NCBI GenBank assembly: GCA_034003955.1
Contig: JAVEXO010000001.1
Coordinates: 62,001 to 126,000 of the forward strand
Source of the DNA: SZUA-370 sp034003955
GTDB lineage: Bacteria > Spirochaetota > Spirochaetia > Treponematales > UBA12059
Reading direction: 5' to 3'
Length of the DNA: 64,000 nt
Shown here: positions 17,971-26,488 of the stretch, piece after piece
How positions within the stretch are numbered: the first letter of the stretch is position 1
How the letters are laid out: each line of letters begins with the position of its first letter
Notes under the pieces: generated by a model
Told to the model about the DNA's origin: nothing
The model's input: only the letters and a program-made list of their open reading frames with translations
Databases searched by the model: none
Translations under genes and position numbers: made by a program

Positions 17971-18012
17971 TAAAAAAAAGAGAGGAAGGAACCACAAGGA
18001 ACCCTCCTCTCT
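17971..18012 (-). terminator. Intrinsic terminator of fhs
   Basis: On the minus strand an 11-bp stem with one mismatch (18012-18002 against 17989-17979) is followed by a run of eight T (17979-17972). It ends the fhs transcript and may also serve the convergent prenyltransferase gene. Confidence 0.85.
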
Positions 18013-18037
18013 AGTAGTTTAATGCACTAAGGGCAGA

Positions 18038-19801
18038 TTAAGACAATCCAATTATGTTTCCCGTCTCTGTGTCTATGTCCATGCCCAGGTAACCTGGCTT
18101 GCTTGACAGGCCTGGCATGGTGTTTATTTCTCCCGACAGTGGGTAGATGAAGCCTGCTCCAGCTGCCAGCCTGACATCGGCTATGGGGAAGGTAAAGCCC
18201 TTGGGGGCACCCTTGAGGTTGGGATCGTGCGACAGGGAGTATTGTGTCTTGGCCATGCAGATAGGGAGATTGGCGTGCCCAAGCTCACTGTACGTCTCTA
18301 TTGCCTTCTCCGCATCGGGGCTGTAGCTCACGTCGGCGGCACCGTATACAGTCTTGGCTATGCGCTCTATCTTGTCCTTTATAGAAAGCTCAAGCGGATA
18401 CAGGGGAGCAACCGTACTCGTAAGCTCGGCCGCTCGTACGACAGCCTGTGCAAGATCGATGGATCCGTCTCCACCTTCAGCCCAGTTTTTTGTGACAACG
18501 GCGTCCAAGGCTCCGGCTTTTATTGCGGCTTCCTTAATGACGTTCCACTCAGCCTCGGTATCCGACGGGAAGGCATTGATGGCGACTACGGCTGGGGCGC
18601 CGAAGGCACGTACAATGTCCAGGTGGGCAAAGAGGTTTGATAGACCTTTCTTCACGAGTTCTATGTTCTCTTCAACATAGGCCTTGGCCAGGGGTTTTCC
18701 GGGTGAAACCTTGGGAGCGCCACCATGCATCTTGAGGGCTCGCACCGTCACTAAGAGGACGACGGCATCAGGGAACATCCCGCTTGTCCTACATTTTATG
18801 TCTACGAATTTCTCGAATCCCATGTCGGCGCCGAAGCCGCTTTCGGTCACTACGTAGTCACCAACCTTGGTGCCTATCAGATCTGCTATGACAGAAGAAT
18901 TGCCATGGGCTATGTTGGCAAAGGGGCCGGCGTGGACGAAGGCCAGCTGCTCCTCCAAGGTCTGCATTATATTTGGTGCCAAGGCGTCTTTCATGAGGAT
19001 AGTCATGGCGCCGGCAACACCGATGTCTTCGGTGGTCACTGCCTTGCCACTCCTGTCTATGGCCACAATTATCTTGCCAATCCTGGTTCGAAGATCCTTA
19101 AGATCCTTTGCGAGCGCCAGTATGGCCATCACTTCGCTGGCTACCGCTATGTCAAAACCGCTCTGGCGTAGCGGGCCGTTGTCGACGCCCCCCACACCTA
19201 GAATGATGTTACGGAGAGCCCGGTCGTTCATATCCATGACGCGTCGCCACAGCACCTTATAGGGGTCTATGTCTAGTTTTTTAAGACCCTGCTTCTCGAA
19301 GAATGCATCTGACCAGCGAAGTTCGTGATACATCCTGGCATCCAGGGCAGCCGAGCATAGGTTGTGGGCAGCCGAGACGGCATGAATGTCTCCTGTAAGA
19401 TGCAGGTTAAAATCCTCCATTGGAACTATCTGGCTGTAGCCACCGCCGGCTGCTCCACCCTTGATACCAAAGGTAGGCCCCAGGGAGGGCTGACGAATGG
19501 CTGCTATGGCCTTCTTGCCAATCCTGCCAAGGCCTTGGGTGAGCCCTACCGTCAATGTGGATTTGCCCTCACCCAAAGGAGTGGGGCTGATGGCCGTTAC
19601 GTCTATATACTTGGCCCGTTTGGGCTTGTTGGCGTTATCCTTGAGGAATTCCAGTTTGACCTTGGCCTTATAGGAACCATAGCGGTCTATGTATGTCTCG
19701 GCGATACCGTAGTCCTTGGCTATCTCTGTAATGGGTTTGATATGGGCCGCCTGGGCAATGACAATATCGTTGGGAACAGGTTTCTTCCTCTCTATCGACA
19801 T
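18038..19801 (-). CDS. fhs: Formate-tetrahydrofolate ligase
   Basis: The enzyme makes 10-formyl-THF from formate, THF and ATP, the second step of the methyl branch of the Wood-Ljungdahl pathway and a general source of C1 units. The ATP-binding P-loop TPLGEGKSTLTVGL is present, as are GIKGGAAGGGYSQ, LTGDIHAV, and TSGFGADMGFEKF. I choose the ATG at 19801, which has GGAGG 4 bases upstream and begins MSIERKKPVP; the frame is open further but unlikely to be used. The 587-residue length is slightly above the usual 555-560. It is divergent from murA with 123 bases between, and ends in a strong terminator. A formate dehydrogenase at 62319-64000 would supply its formate. Confidence 0.96.
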   Translation of the reverse strand: MSIERKKPVPNDIVIAQAAHIKPITEIAKDYGIAETYIDRYGSYKAKVKLEFLKDNANKPKRAKYIDVTAISPTPLGEGKSTLTVGLTQGLGRIGKKAIAAIRQPSLGPTFGIKGGAAGGGYSQIVPMEDFNLHLTGDIHAVSAAHNLCSAALDARMYHELRWSDAFFEKQGLKKLDIDPYKVLWRRVMDMNDRALRNIILGVGGVDNGPLRQSGFDIAVASEVMAILALAKDLKDLRTRIGKIIVAIDRSGKAVTTEDIGVAGAMTILMKDALAPNIMQTLEEQLAFVHAGPFANIAHGNSSVIADLIGTKVGDYVVTESGFGADMGFEKFVDIKCRTSGMFPDAVVLLVTVRALKMHGGAPKVSPGKPLAKAYVEENIELVKKGLSNLFAHLDIVRAFGAPAVVAINAFPSDTEAEWNVIKEAAIKAGALDAVVTKNWAEGGDGSIDLAQAVVRAAELTSTVAPLYPLELSIKDKIERIAKTVYGAADVSYSPDAEKAIETYSELGHANLPICMAKTQYSLSHDPNLKGAPKGFTFPIADVRLAAGAGFIYPLSGEINTMPGLSSKPGYLGMDIDTETGNIIGLS

Positions 19802-19924
19802 AAGGCCTCCTTTGGGTATCGGACAAGCTGTACTCCAGTCGGTCCGTATCGTAAAGGTAGTGTCTGCGGCTCTCACGGTCAAACGGAAGTTGACTCCACG
19901 CCGATAGACAGGTAGGATGCCAGC

Positions 19925-21205
19925 ATGAAACAGTACCATATTGAAGGCGGCCACCCTCTCAAGGGCCGCATTCGTGCGAGTGGCAACAAGAACGCCGCTC
20001 TGCCCTGCATCGCGGCTGCCCTCTTGTCTGAGGAGCCCGTCACGCTCAGGAATATTCCAGAGATAGAAGACGTCCTTGTGATGCTCGACATCTGTAGGGC
20101 CCTGGGTGCCACAGTTGAACGCCTGGAGCCGGATGCCTGGAAGATAGACGGCTCCACCATACGGGTGGCAGATGTTCCAGCCCCTCTTGCGGCCAAGGTG
20201 AGGGCATCAATCCTGTTCGCAGGCCCTCTCTTGGCCAGGTTCGGGAAGGTAACGCTTCCGCCTCCAGGTGGAGACGTCATTGGCCGGCGCAGGCTCGATA
20301 CGCATTTCCTGGCACTCGAGGAGCTCGGTGCCCGCATCGAGGTGGATGGAGCCTTCCTGTTTACAGCCAACAAGCTCAAGGGCGCCGACATCTTCCTCGA
20401 TGAAGCCTCCGTTACGGCTACAGAAAATGCCGTGATGGCTGCCGCCTTGGCAGAAGGCCGCACCGTAATCCGCAATGCTGCGAGCGAGCCCCATGTACAG
20501 GACGTATGCAAGCTGGTTCAGGCCATGGGAGGACTCGTGTCGGGCATTGGCTCCAACATCCTGACCATAGACGGCGTCCAGTCATTGCACGGAGCCGATT
20601 TTGCCATAGGACCAGACTTCATGGAGGTTGGCTCGTTCATAGGCCTTGCGGCTGTTACCAGGGGAGATATCGTCATAGAAGGCGTGGTTCCAGACGACCT
20701 GCGCATGATGAAGATAGCCTTTAATAGGCTGGGTATAGGCTGGAGCATTGATGGTAGCGACCTGTCGGTACATTCTGGTCAGACGCTACGTGTCGTGCCA
20801 GACCTTGGCGGTCAGATACCCAAGATAGACGATGCCCCCTGGCCAGGATTCCCGCCGGATCTCACATCCATCATGACAGTGGTGGCTACCCAGGCAGAAG
20901 GAACGGTCCTCATCCATGAGAAGATGTTCGAGTCACGCATGTTCTGGGTTGACAAGCTGATTGGTATGGGAGCCCGCATCGTCCTGTGCGATCCCCATAG
21001 GGCCGTCGTGTCCGGTCCTTCCCGGCTCAGGGGTGACTCTTTAACCTCTCCCGATGTTCGAGCCGGCATGGCCCTGGTCATCGCCGCCCTGTGTGCAGAG
21101 GGAACGAGCGTCATCAAGAATGTGTATCAGATAGAGCGTGGCTACGAGCACATCACCGAGCGTTTGCAAAAACTTGGAGCCAGGATACAGCGGCAGGACG
21201 AGTAG
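19925..21205 (+). CDS. murA: UDP-N-acetylglucosamine 1-carboxyvinyltransferase MurA (Asp variant)
   Basis: MurA adds enolpyruvate from PEP to UDP-GlcNAc, the first committed step of peptidoglycan synthesis. The 426-residue protein has the ASGNKNAALP motif near the N-terminus (Lys22, Asn23) and the flexible loop PPPGGDVIGRRRLDTHF. In E. coli MurA the loop has Cys115, the target of fosfomycin; here the residue is Asp117. The same Cys-to-Asp change is known from Mycobacterium, Chlamydia and Borrelia and makes the enzyme insensitive to fosfomycin. The ATG at 19925 gives the expected N-terminus, but the ribosome binding site is weak (AGGATGCC just upstream). A GGCCCGC/GCGGGCC hairpin at 21226-21242, inside the convergent neighbour, could help end its transcript. 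Confidence 0.95.
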   Translation: MKQYHIEGGHPLKGRIRASGNKNAALPCIAAALLSEEPVTLRNIPEIEDVLVMLDICRALGATVERLEPDAWKIDGSTIRVADVPAPLAAKVRASILFAGPLLARFGKVTLPPPGGDVIGRRRLDTHFLALEELGARIEVDGAFLFTANKLKGADIFLDEASVTATENAVMAAALAEGRTVIRNAASEPHVQDVCKLVQAMGGLVSGIGSNILTIDGVQSLHGADFAIGPDFMEVGSFIGLAAVTRGDIVIEGVVPDDLRMMKIAFNRLGIGWSIDGSDLSVHSGQTLRVVPDLGGQIPKIDDAPWPGFPPDLTSIMTVVATQAEGTVLIHEKMFESRMFWVDKLIGMGARIVLCDPHRAVVSGPSRLRGDSLTSPDVRAGMALVIAALCAEGTSVIKNVYQIERGYEHITERLQKLGARIQRQDE

Positions 21206-21211
21206 GAAGCC

Positions 21212-22972
21212 TTATTTAAGGGTCCGGCCCGCTATGCGGGCCGCGACCAACAAGCTGGCGACTACGCAGGCTCCCATGAACCCCAACCATGCCGGCAGGA
21301 AGGCCGATACTGGTATCCATGTTGCAAAGGCATTGGCAATAATGGTTTCAACGCTTCCTGTCAGCTTCAGCGGTGCCAGCGCCAGCGCTACCAGGATAGG
21401 CGCGGTCAGATATCTATTAAGGCTACCTATTGGCTCTCGCGGTTTGAATCGTACTCCCAGCCCTGCGCCTATCAACACGAGCATTATTACCGCGAAGGGG
21501 TAAGCCGCCCTGGCACCAAGCTCCGCAAGCAAAGGTTTTGTGTCTATGCCGAGCCTTTGAGCCTTGGCTATGCCAAGAGTTCGAGTCTTTTCTAATTTAG
21601 GAGTTTGAGTCTTTTCTGGGGCAGGAGTTTGAGTCTTGTATGAGCCTGTGACGAGCACTATGAGGGGGATGTCCTCCGGGGCTCCCGATAGTATCAGCGC
21701 CAGCTCGGCGTCTTCCTGGGTAAATGGCACCGTTATGGCAAAGCCAGGGTCTCCGGCTACCTTGCCGGCTTCGTAGTCTGGCTCCCATACTAAATGAGGC
21801 TTGAGCCTGTCTATCGCCCGCAGGATGAGTGTGTTGCCATGAAGCCTGGCATAGGGCGCACTGAGGATGACCCTGGTATCACCGCTTATGCTTAGTGACA
21901 GATCGCTGAAGTAGACGGCGTTTTCTGAAGCGGTCGCGCGTGAAGCTGAGATTACGGCCAGACTTGAGCCCGTGCCAGCAAGGGATATCGAAAACTGCTT
22001 CCCACCAGAACGTGAGAAGGCTGTGTTCAGTTCCTCCAGAAAGAAGGCTATGCTCGATAGCCCCTCGGTGCTCCTTGCCAGATATGTCTTTGTTTCTTCA
22101 TCGTCAGGATTCTCTGCGGCTAGTTCCAGGTAGATCCTATAGGCCTCCAGATAGTCGCCTTCCTGGAAGCGAGTATAACCATCCAGTTTACGCTTATAGA
22201 CCTTTGCCTCGGCTTCAGCCTCTGCCGACGGGCCAAGCCTCTGAAGATCGCGCCACGTCTCATCTACGAGTCTCATCACCTCGGGGCGCTTTGAGTAAAT
22301 GGCTGCCGAACGTTTAGCCAGGTAGTGGGCATCGAAGAATCTGCCTGCGGCCCTGGCATCGAGGGCTTCTAGGTAGAAGCGATTCCCGGCTAGCCAAGCC
22401 TTGTCGTCGGCCTGGATTGAATCTGTTGGAGGGGCTGATGATTCTCTTTGAGATCGTTCCTGGATTATCATGGAGCGAACAGCGTTATTGAGCGTTTCAT
22501 AGCCTTTATCAAGCTGGTCGACCGTGGCACAGACCTGCAGGTACCTTTCGGCCTCATCGTATTTGCCTGCTTTTTTTGCCGCTTCTGCCTTCTTGAGTGA
22601 CTCGTTGAACAGTTGGCTCTGGCTCTCATACCTGTTCTTGCGCTCTTCCAGCCCAGGTACGATAAGGAGATAGAAGAGAGAGACGATGAGGGCTAATGCA
22701 AGAGCTGGTGCCATGATTCTGTAGGCTTCACCAGCAAAACCGTCACTTGCAGAAGACGATTCCATGGCTATGGCAGAGGCGACGAGAAGAACAGCCGGCG
22801 CCCATGCGGCAATGTATAGAAGCGCCTGGTTCAGTTCCCAGCGCAACTTAAAGATATGCAGCAGTTCATTTGAAGGGCCAATATTAAACAGAGCGGTAAA
22901 GAACCCCGCCACAAAAGACATTGCCAGTAATGCGGCTGCTACTCCTAGAAAGCCAGAATTTGTTTTAGGCAT
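21212..22972 (-). CDS. Multi-pass membrane protein with internal TPR-like region
   Basis: The 586-residue product has two to three hydrophobic helices at residues 7-100, a soluble region of about 330 residues, and three to four hydrophobic helices at 475-580. The first part of the soluble region (about 125-300) is Ala/Glu/Tyr-rich with YDEAERYLQVCATVD and YLEAYRIYLELAAENPDDEE, typical of tetratricopeptide repeats; the rest looks beta-rich. An imperfect repeat (KTQTPAPEKTQTPKLEKTRTL) lies just before the last helices. The ATG at 22972 overlaps the stop of the upstream gene as ATGCCTAA, with GGGAG upstream, so the pair is translationally coupled. I recognise no named family; a role in envelope biogenesis or transport is only a guess. 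Confidence 0.72.
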   Translation of the reverse strand: MPKTNSGFLGVAAALLAMSFVAGFFTALFNIGPSNELLHIFKLRWELNQALLYIAAWAPAVLLVASAIAMESSSASDGFAGEAYRIMAPALALALIVSLFYLLIVPGLEERKNRYESQSQLFNESLKKAEAAKKAGKYDEAERYLQVCATVDQLDKGYETLNNAVRSMIIQERSQRESSAPPTDSIQADDKAWLAGNRFYLEALDARAAGRFFDAHYLAKRSAAIYSKRPEVMRLVDETWRDLQRLGPSAEAEAEAKVYKRKLDGYTRFQEGDYLEAYRIYLELAAENPDDEETKTYLARSTEGLSSIAFFLEELNTAFSRSGGKQFSISLAGTGSSLAVISASRATASENAVYFSDLSLSISGDTRVILSAPYARLHGNTLILRAIDRLKPHLVWEPDYEAGKVAGDPGFAITVPFTQEDAELALILSGAPEDIPLIVLVTGSYKTQTPAPEKTQTPKLEKTRTLGIAKAQRLGIDTKPLLAELGARAAYPFAVIMLVLIGAGLGVRFKPREPIGSLNRYLTAPILVALALAPLKLTGSVETIIANAFATWIPVSAFLPAWLGFMGACVVASLLVAARIAGRTLK

Positions 22973-23651
22973 TGCGGCTAGCTCCCTCGGGTTTTGTCGC
23001 CAACAAGGCATCGAGCAAGAAGAGGGCCAAGGCGCTTGCCCCCGACAGGATGGCTGTAGAAAGGAGCCTGGGGATTTCTACGTCCAGGAACGAGAAGAGA
23101 GCGTCAGCCGGGCCCGATAGATAGAGCCCGAAAAGGTATACGGCTAAGATCGCCGCGCTTGGTGCTATGAATGCTCCCAGGAGCGGCCTGTTTCTGGATA
23201 GTCTCGTACTACCCCAGAAGGCAGACGAAAACAAGGCAAAAGAGGCGATGCCAGCTACAGCTGTAGGCCAAGGGGCCAGTGCTATATCGCGCATCCACCT
23301 GGCTATTGGAATGTATGCATCGGGGAGCGACAAGAAGCCATCGGCTATGGCCACTATGCCAAAACGGATGAGCAAGGACGTGGCAACCATTGTCATGCCT
23401 GCGATCACTGAGATCATGATGTAACCGAGTAGCCGGGAATGTATGAGTCTATTGAGCAGGAAGAATGTAATAAAGGCAGCCGACACTATTGCTAAGGGTA
23501 TGGATGCCATGAGTATCTGTATTGCGCGTGGTACAATGTCTTGTGTTCCTGTATCCAAGACTACGCCACTCATCCATATGACTGAGGCAATCATCATGGT
23601 AGCGAAGAAGGCGATCAGGAATCGCAGGGTAATCTTGCCTACTGTCTTCAT
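22965..23651 (-). CDS. Six-helix membrane protein, unrecognised
   Basis: The 228-residue product (start MKTVGKITLRFLIAFF) consists almost wholly of about six predicted membrane helices with short loops and ends in ATKPEGASRNA. The start is uncertain: no Shine-Dalgarno precedes the ATG at 23651, and in-frame ATGs at 23669 and 23741 exist; the latter would place DnaA-box-like sequences inside the coding region. It overlaps the downstream membrane-protein gene by 8 bases, so the two products likely form a complex. No family is recognised. Confidence 0.65.
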   Translation of the reverse strand: MKTVGKITLRFLIAFFATMMIASVIWMSGVVLDTGTQDIVPRAIQILMASIPLAIVSAAFITFFLLNRLIHSRLLGYIMISVIAGMTMVATSLLIRFGIVAIADGFLSLPDAYIPIARWMRDIALAPWPTAVAGIASFALFSSAFWGSTRLSRNRPLLGAFIAPSAAILAVYLFGLYLSGPADALFSFLDVEIPRLLSTAILSGASALALFLLDALLATKPEGASRNA

Positions 23652-23993
23652 TGGGGAAAACTGTAGCATGCGCCATGGCACTTGACAAGACAAATGGAGG
23701 TTTGAAGTATAAACACAATAATATGCACAGGATATCCACAAGGCCTCGACAAAAATAGTCGTACTGATTTTTGAGCTTTTGGAGCTTCCTGCTCGAAAAG
23801 GGATAGCTAATTCTATATTATGAAAATTAATTACATATTATAAAAGCAATTAATAAATAGACTCGAGAATGATTATTGAGAACCGTGTCATTGTGCAATT
23901 TTATATACGATTAAAACACTTTGCAAAAATTTCGACACAATATATGAACAGCTTATCCACAGCTAAGGGTAGAAACAGCCTTGACTCGCTTTG
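23652..23993. other. AT-rich intergenic region with DnaA-box-like sites
   Basis: This 340-base stretch holds no convincing gene. It is much more AT-rich than its surroundings, especially 23815-23950. It contains one perfect DnaA box consensus (TTATCCACA, 23953-23961) and two 8/9 matches on the same strand (ATATGCACA at 23721-23729, ATATCCACA at 23732-23740). That is reminiscent of a replication origin or a DnaA-controlled regulatory region, although no dnaA, dnaN, gyrB or rpmH is in the window. Confidence 0.4.
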
Positions 23994-24599
23994 TCAAGGT
24001 GTCAGGCGATACGAACCATGTTCGCCATGAATCTTTTCTGCCGTCTCTGGAGCTCCTATTGCTCGTAAGCTAGAGCGCAATCTGGCTATTCTCATGTCGA
24101 GAGCCCGTCCTGAGCATGTTTGCATTGCTATGCAGGAGGCAAGGGCGGACCGGGGGACCGAATGGCCCTTGTTGGCCAATAGAAGGGTCAGGAGCTTGCA
24201 TGCTTGATCACTGAGCCGTATGGTCCCAGAGGGCCCAGATATTGTTGTTCCCAGCATTGATACGGCTTCCGTGCCAAAATCGAGGCGTGCCGGGCTACGA
24301 CTGTGCACCCTGGCGTAGAGCTCGGCTTCTGTCCATGGTTCTCGTATGAAATCACTACATCCTGATTCAAAGCATTCGTTTGCCAGGTCGGAAGAGCCGC
24401 TGGCTATGATGGGAATGTGGTGACAGGCCTTGGGCTGTGACAGGAAACGGAGTGCCGGTATTATGATGGCAATTAAGTCGTCCTGCTCCGATGCAGGCGG
24501 AATTGATGGGCTAAAAAAAAGGGAGAACGGCCTGCCGTCCTCCCTCGATTCTACAATGCTATTGTACTCCTCTTCGTTGCCTACGAAGAGGAGTCTCAC
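23994..24599 (-). CDS. Orphan OmpR-like regulator with degenerate receiver
   Basis: The 201-residue protein starts with GTG (24599), one base after the stop of pspA, so it is translated with it. Residues 1-105 have receiver-like layout (RLLFVGNEEE, LIAIIIPAL, IIASGSS, FIREPWTEAEL), but the phospho-acceptor Asp position is occupied by Ile and the conserved Lys by Arg86, so it cannot be phosphorylated in the normal way. Residues 110-200 are a winged-helix DNA-binding domain of OmpR/PhoB type with the recognition helix RALDMRIARLRSSLRAIG. It probably binds DNA constitutively or answers to a ligand or partner. Control of the PspA cluster is the natural hypothesis. Confidence 0.8.
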   Translation of the reverse strand: MRLLFVGNEEEYNSIVESREDGRPFSLFFSPSIPPASEQDDLIAIIIPALRFLSQPKACHHIPIIASGSSDLANECFESGCSDFIREPWTEAELYARVHSRSPARLDFGTEAVSMLGTTISGPSGTIRLSDQACKLLTLLLANKGHSVPRSALASCIAMQTCSGRALDMRIARLRSSLRAIGAPETAEKIHGEHGSYRLTP

Positions 24600-24600
24600 G

Positions 24601-25299
24601 CTACGCGTCCCCGCTCGAGCCGTCGCCTATCATCTTGCGTTTAAGCTCCTCGAGCATGAGGTCCGCACCCGCACCGGAGGCCTCTAGCTTGGCAAATTCC
24701 TTGTCAAGCGACGAGGATTGTGAAAGATCGGCTAATTCAGCATGGGCGTCTGCCCGTGCCTCAAGCTCATCTACCTTCTTTGCCATGCGGTCGAAGGTAT
24801 CGAAGGCACTGGTGTTGCCGGATACACTGGCTAGGGTCTTCTGTATCTTCTCCTGGGCCTCTGCACGCTTGGCCCTGGCGACAAGGATATTCTTCTTGCG
24901 TGATGCCTCGTCTATCTTGTTCTGTAGTTGCCTGAGTGTTTCCTTTAGCTTCTCTACTGAGGCCCTCTGGGATTCCCACTGCGGCTTGAGCTGAAGGTAG
25001 TACGTTTCGGCCTCTTGTTTGCGAAGCAGGGCTTCCTTTGCCAAGTCGTCGCGACTCGCCTTTACGGCTATGACGGCCTTTCGTTCCCACTCTCCTGCCA
25101 GGCGTTGCTGTTCCAGGAGTTCCCGCTCTATCTTCTTTTCATCTGCTATCGCCATGGCGACTGATTTCTTTGACTCTATCATCTGCTGGTTCATCTCTAT
25201 GACCAGCTGGTTGAGCATTTTTTCTGGATTCTCAGCCTTGTTGATCATATCGTTTATATTTGACGATATGACCGTCTTCATCCTGTCGAATATTCCCAT
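24601..25299 (-). CDS. pspA: Phage shock protein A / IM30 family protein
   Basis: A 232-residue PspA/Vipp1-like coiled-coil protein that binds the inner face of the cytoplasmic membrane and protects it against leakage. It has the N-terminal amphipathic helix (MGIFDRMKTVISSNINDMIN), the family segment NPEKMLNQLVIEM and long heptad-rich helices to about 190. It lacks sigma-54-type pspF nearby. It sits between a YbjN-domain gene (18 bases upstream) and the OmpR-like regulator, all on one strand. Confidence 0.93.
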   Translation of the reverse strand: MGIFDRMKTVISSNINDMINKAENPEKMLNQLVIEMNQQMIESKKSVAMAIADEKKIERELLEQQRLAGEWERKAVIAVKASRDDLAKEALLRKQEAETYYLQLKPQWESQRASVEKLKETLRQLQNKIDEASRKKNILVARAKRAEAQEKIQKTLASVSGNTSAFDTFDRMAKKVDELEARADAHAELADLSQSSSLDKEFAKLEASGAGADLMLEELKRKMIGDGSSGDA

Positions 25300-25317
25300 A
25301 GCCCCAGCCTCCTGTAA

Positions 25318-25701
25318 TCAGTTCCGGAACGCGCCTAGAGTGCCGTAATGCCTGGACAGGGCCAAGCCTATGGAATCAAGCGCAGCCTCGAATTCGGGCT
25401 TATCCATCGTGTCGTATTCAAGGGTGTCGATAAGAACAACGTCCTCTGCATCCAGTCCGTAGGCTCCATGAACCATGTCGGTGCCGTTAAGTCGTAATAG
25501 TTTCTCGAAAAGCTCGGCCCTTTGGTTCCTGGGAGCCTTCATGACGAAGGCCCGCATTATGACTATTGGCTCGTTGAGCGTTATGGTAATGCCTGGTAAG
25601 CCCTTGGAAGAGTCTTCGACGAAGAAAGCCGAAGATGACACTTCCTGGTATGATATGTCGAGATCCATCAGATAGGACTCTATTTTATTCATGCCTGCCA
25701 T
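25318..25701 (-). CDS. YbjN / type III chaperone-fold protein
   Basis: The 127-residue protein has the layout of the YbjN domain: an N-terminal helix, a five-stranded sheet (ISYQEVSSSAFFVED, ITITLNEPIVIMRAFVM), then helices with LFEKLLRLNGTDMVHGAYGLD, which matches the family's typical LLRLN...A.FALD segment, and a C-terminal helix. Such proteins act as small chaperones or adaptors. It is the first gene of a YbjN-PspA-regulator transcript; YbjN-like partners of PspA are common in bacteria outside the proteobacteria. Confidence 0.8.
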   Translation of the reverse strand: MAGMNKIESYLMDLDISYQEVSSSAFFVEDSSKGLPGITITLNEPIVIMRAFVMKAPRNQRAELFEKLLRLNGTDMVHGAYGLDAEDVVLIDTLEYDTMDKPEFEAALDSIGLALSRHYGTLGAFRN

Positions 25702-25750
25702 CGCTTCCTCCTGGATAACTCGTGTGGATGTATACGGCTTAGAGGCGGAA

Positions 25751-26302
25751 TCAACCCAGGAATACCTGGCCCGAGTTGTCTATGGCCAGGATAGTCTTGC
25801 ATTCCGAGCATCTGAAACGTCCTGGTTTGGCTGCCTTGAGCTTCTTGGTGCAAATCGGGCATGAGAATATCTTGGGAAACACCGTCTGAGAGCTTACCTG
25901 CGATCCTTGATGGAAATAGGCTGTAGCCTCTTCAAGGTTATCCTTGATGTTAAAGAATTGAGAAAAACCCAAGAGCTGGAATACTTCGTAGACCTTGGGT
26001 TGTATCTCCAGGAGTACTATATCGCCAGAGCGCGGCTTGACCGCCTTGAGGAAGGCCGTAAACGAACCTATGCCCGTGGACGATACGTAGTTGAGACCAC
26101 CGCAATTAAAAATGAGGCGCGAGAAGCCTGAATCGATGGCTTTTCCGACACGTTTTTGAAAGAAATTCGAATTATACGTATCGATATAACCGGTTAAGAA
26201 CAGTGCTAGACAGTTCTCAACATGGTCGATTTTTTGAAGCCGAATTTTGAGGCTATCGTCCTTTTCGTCGTCGAATCCAGGAACGATATCGTTATTTGGC
26301 AT
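25751..26302 (-). CDS. STAS-domain anti-anti-sigma-like protein with zinc ribbon
   Basis: Residues 17-130 form a STAS domain (SLKIRLQKIDHVENCLALFLTGYID; NYVSSTGIGSF). In SpoIIAA the key sequence is D-S-S-G with a phosphorylatable Ser; here it reads S-S-T-G (Ser74-Ser75-Thr76-Gly77), so the Ser is kept but the Asp is not. Residues 148-183 hold two Cys pairs (CPIC and CSEC), a zinc ribbon added at the C-terminus. It could be the substrate of the PP2C-type phosphatase at 3911-5545. GAGGAG precedes the ATG. Confidence 0.82.
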   Translation of the reverse strand: MPNNDIVPGFDDEKDDSLKIRLQKIDHVENCLALFLTGYIDTYNSNFFQKRVGKAIDSGFSRLIFNCGGLNYVSSTGIGSFTAFLKAVKPRSGDIVLLEIQPKVYEVFQLLGFSQFFNIKDNLEEATAYFHQGSQVSSQTVFPKIFSCPICTKKLKAAKPGRFRCSECKTILAIDNSGQVFLG

Positions 26303-26445
26303 GTTTCTCCTCTTCCATTGTGAGGTCTTTTCTACTAATCGACAATTCTACGATCATCATAGGCTGTCGTCAATGCCTTGTCAAATTGAAACTGGCATAG
26401 AATTGAGCCTACTTCAAGTCTTAGACCATCTCGACATTATTCTCG

Positions 26446-26469
26446 GCTAAAAAAGTCGCTTTTGTTAGC
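26446..26469 (-). terminator. Hairpin after SDR gene
   Basis: GCTAAAAAAG (26446-26455) pairs with CTTTTGTTAGC (26459-26469) with a one-base bulge, 20-40 bases past the SDR stop. An A/T-rich element GACAA...TTGTC follows the stop directly. The T-run lies within the stem, so termination is uncertain. The rest of the 26303-26488 interval holds nothing recognisable. Confidence 0.4.
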
Positions 26470-26488
26470 CCTGACAAAAAAAAATTGT

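Noticed and set aside
23669..23741. Longer N-terminus of the six-helix membrane protein
   Set aside because: The extension has no membrane or signal features and would run into the DnaA-box-like sites; retained only as an alternative start.
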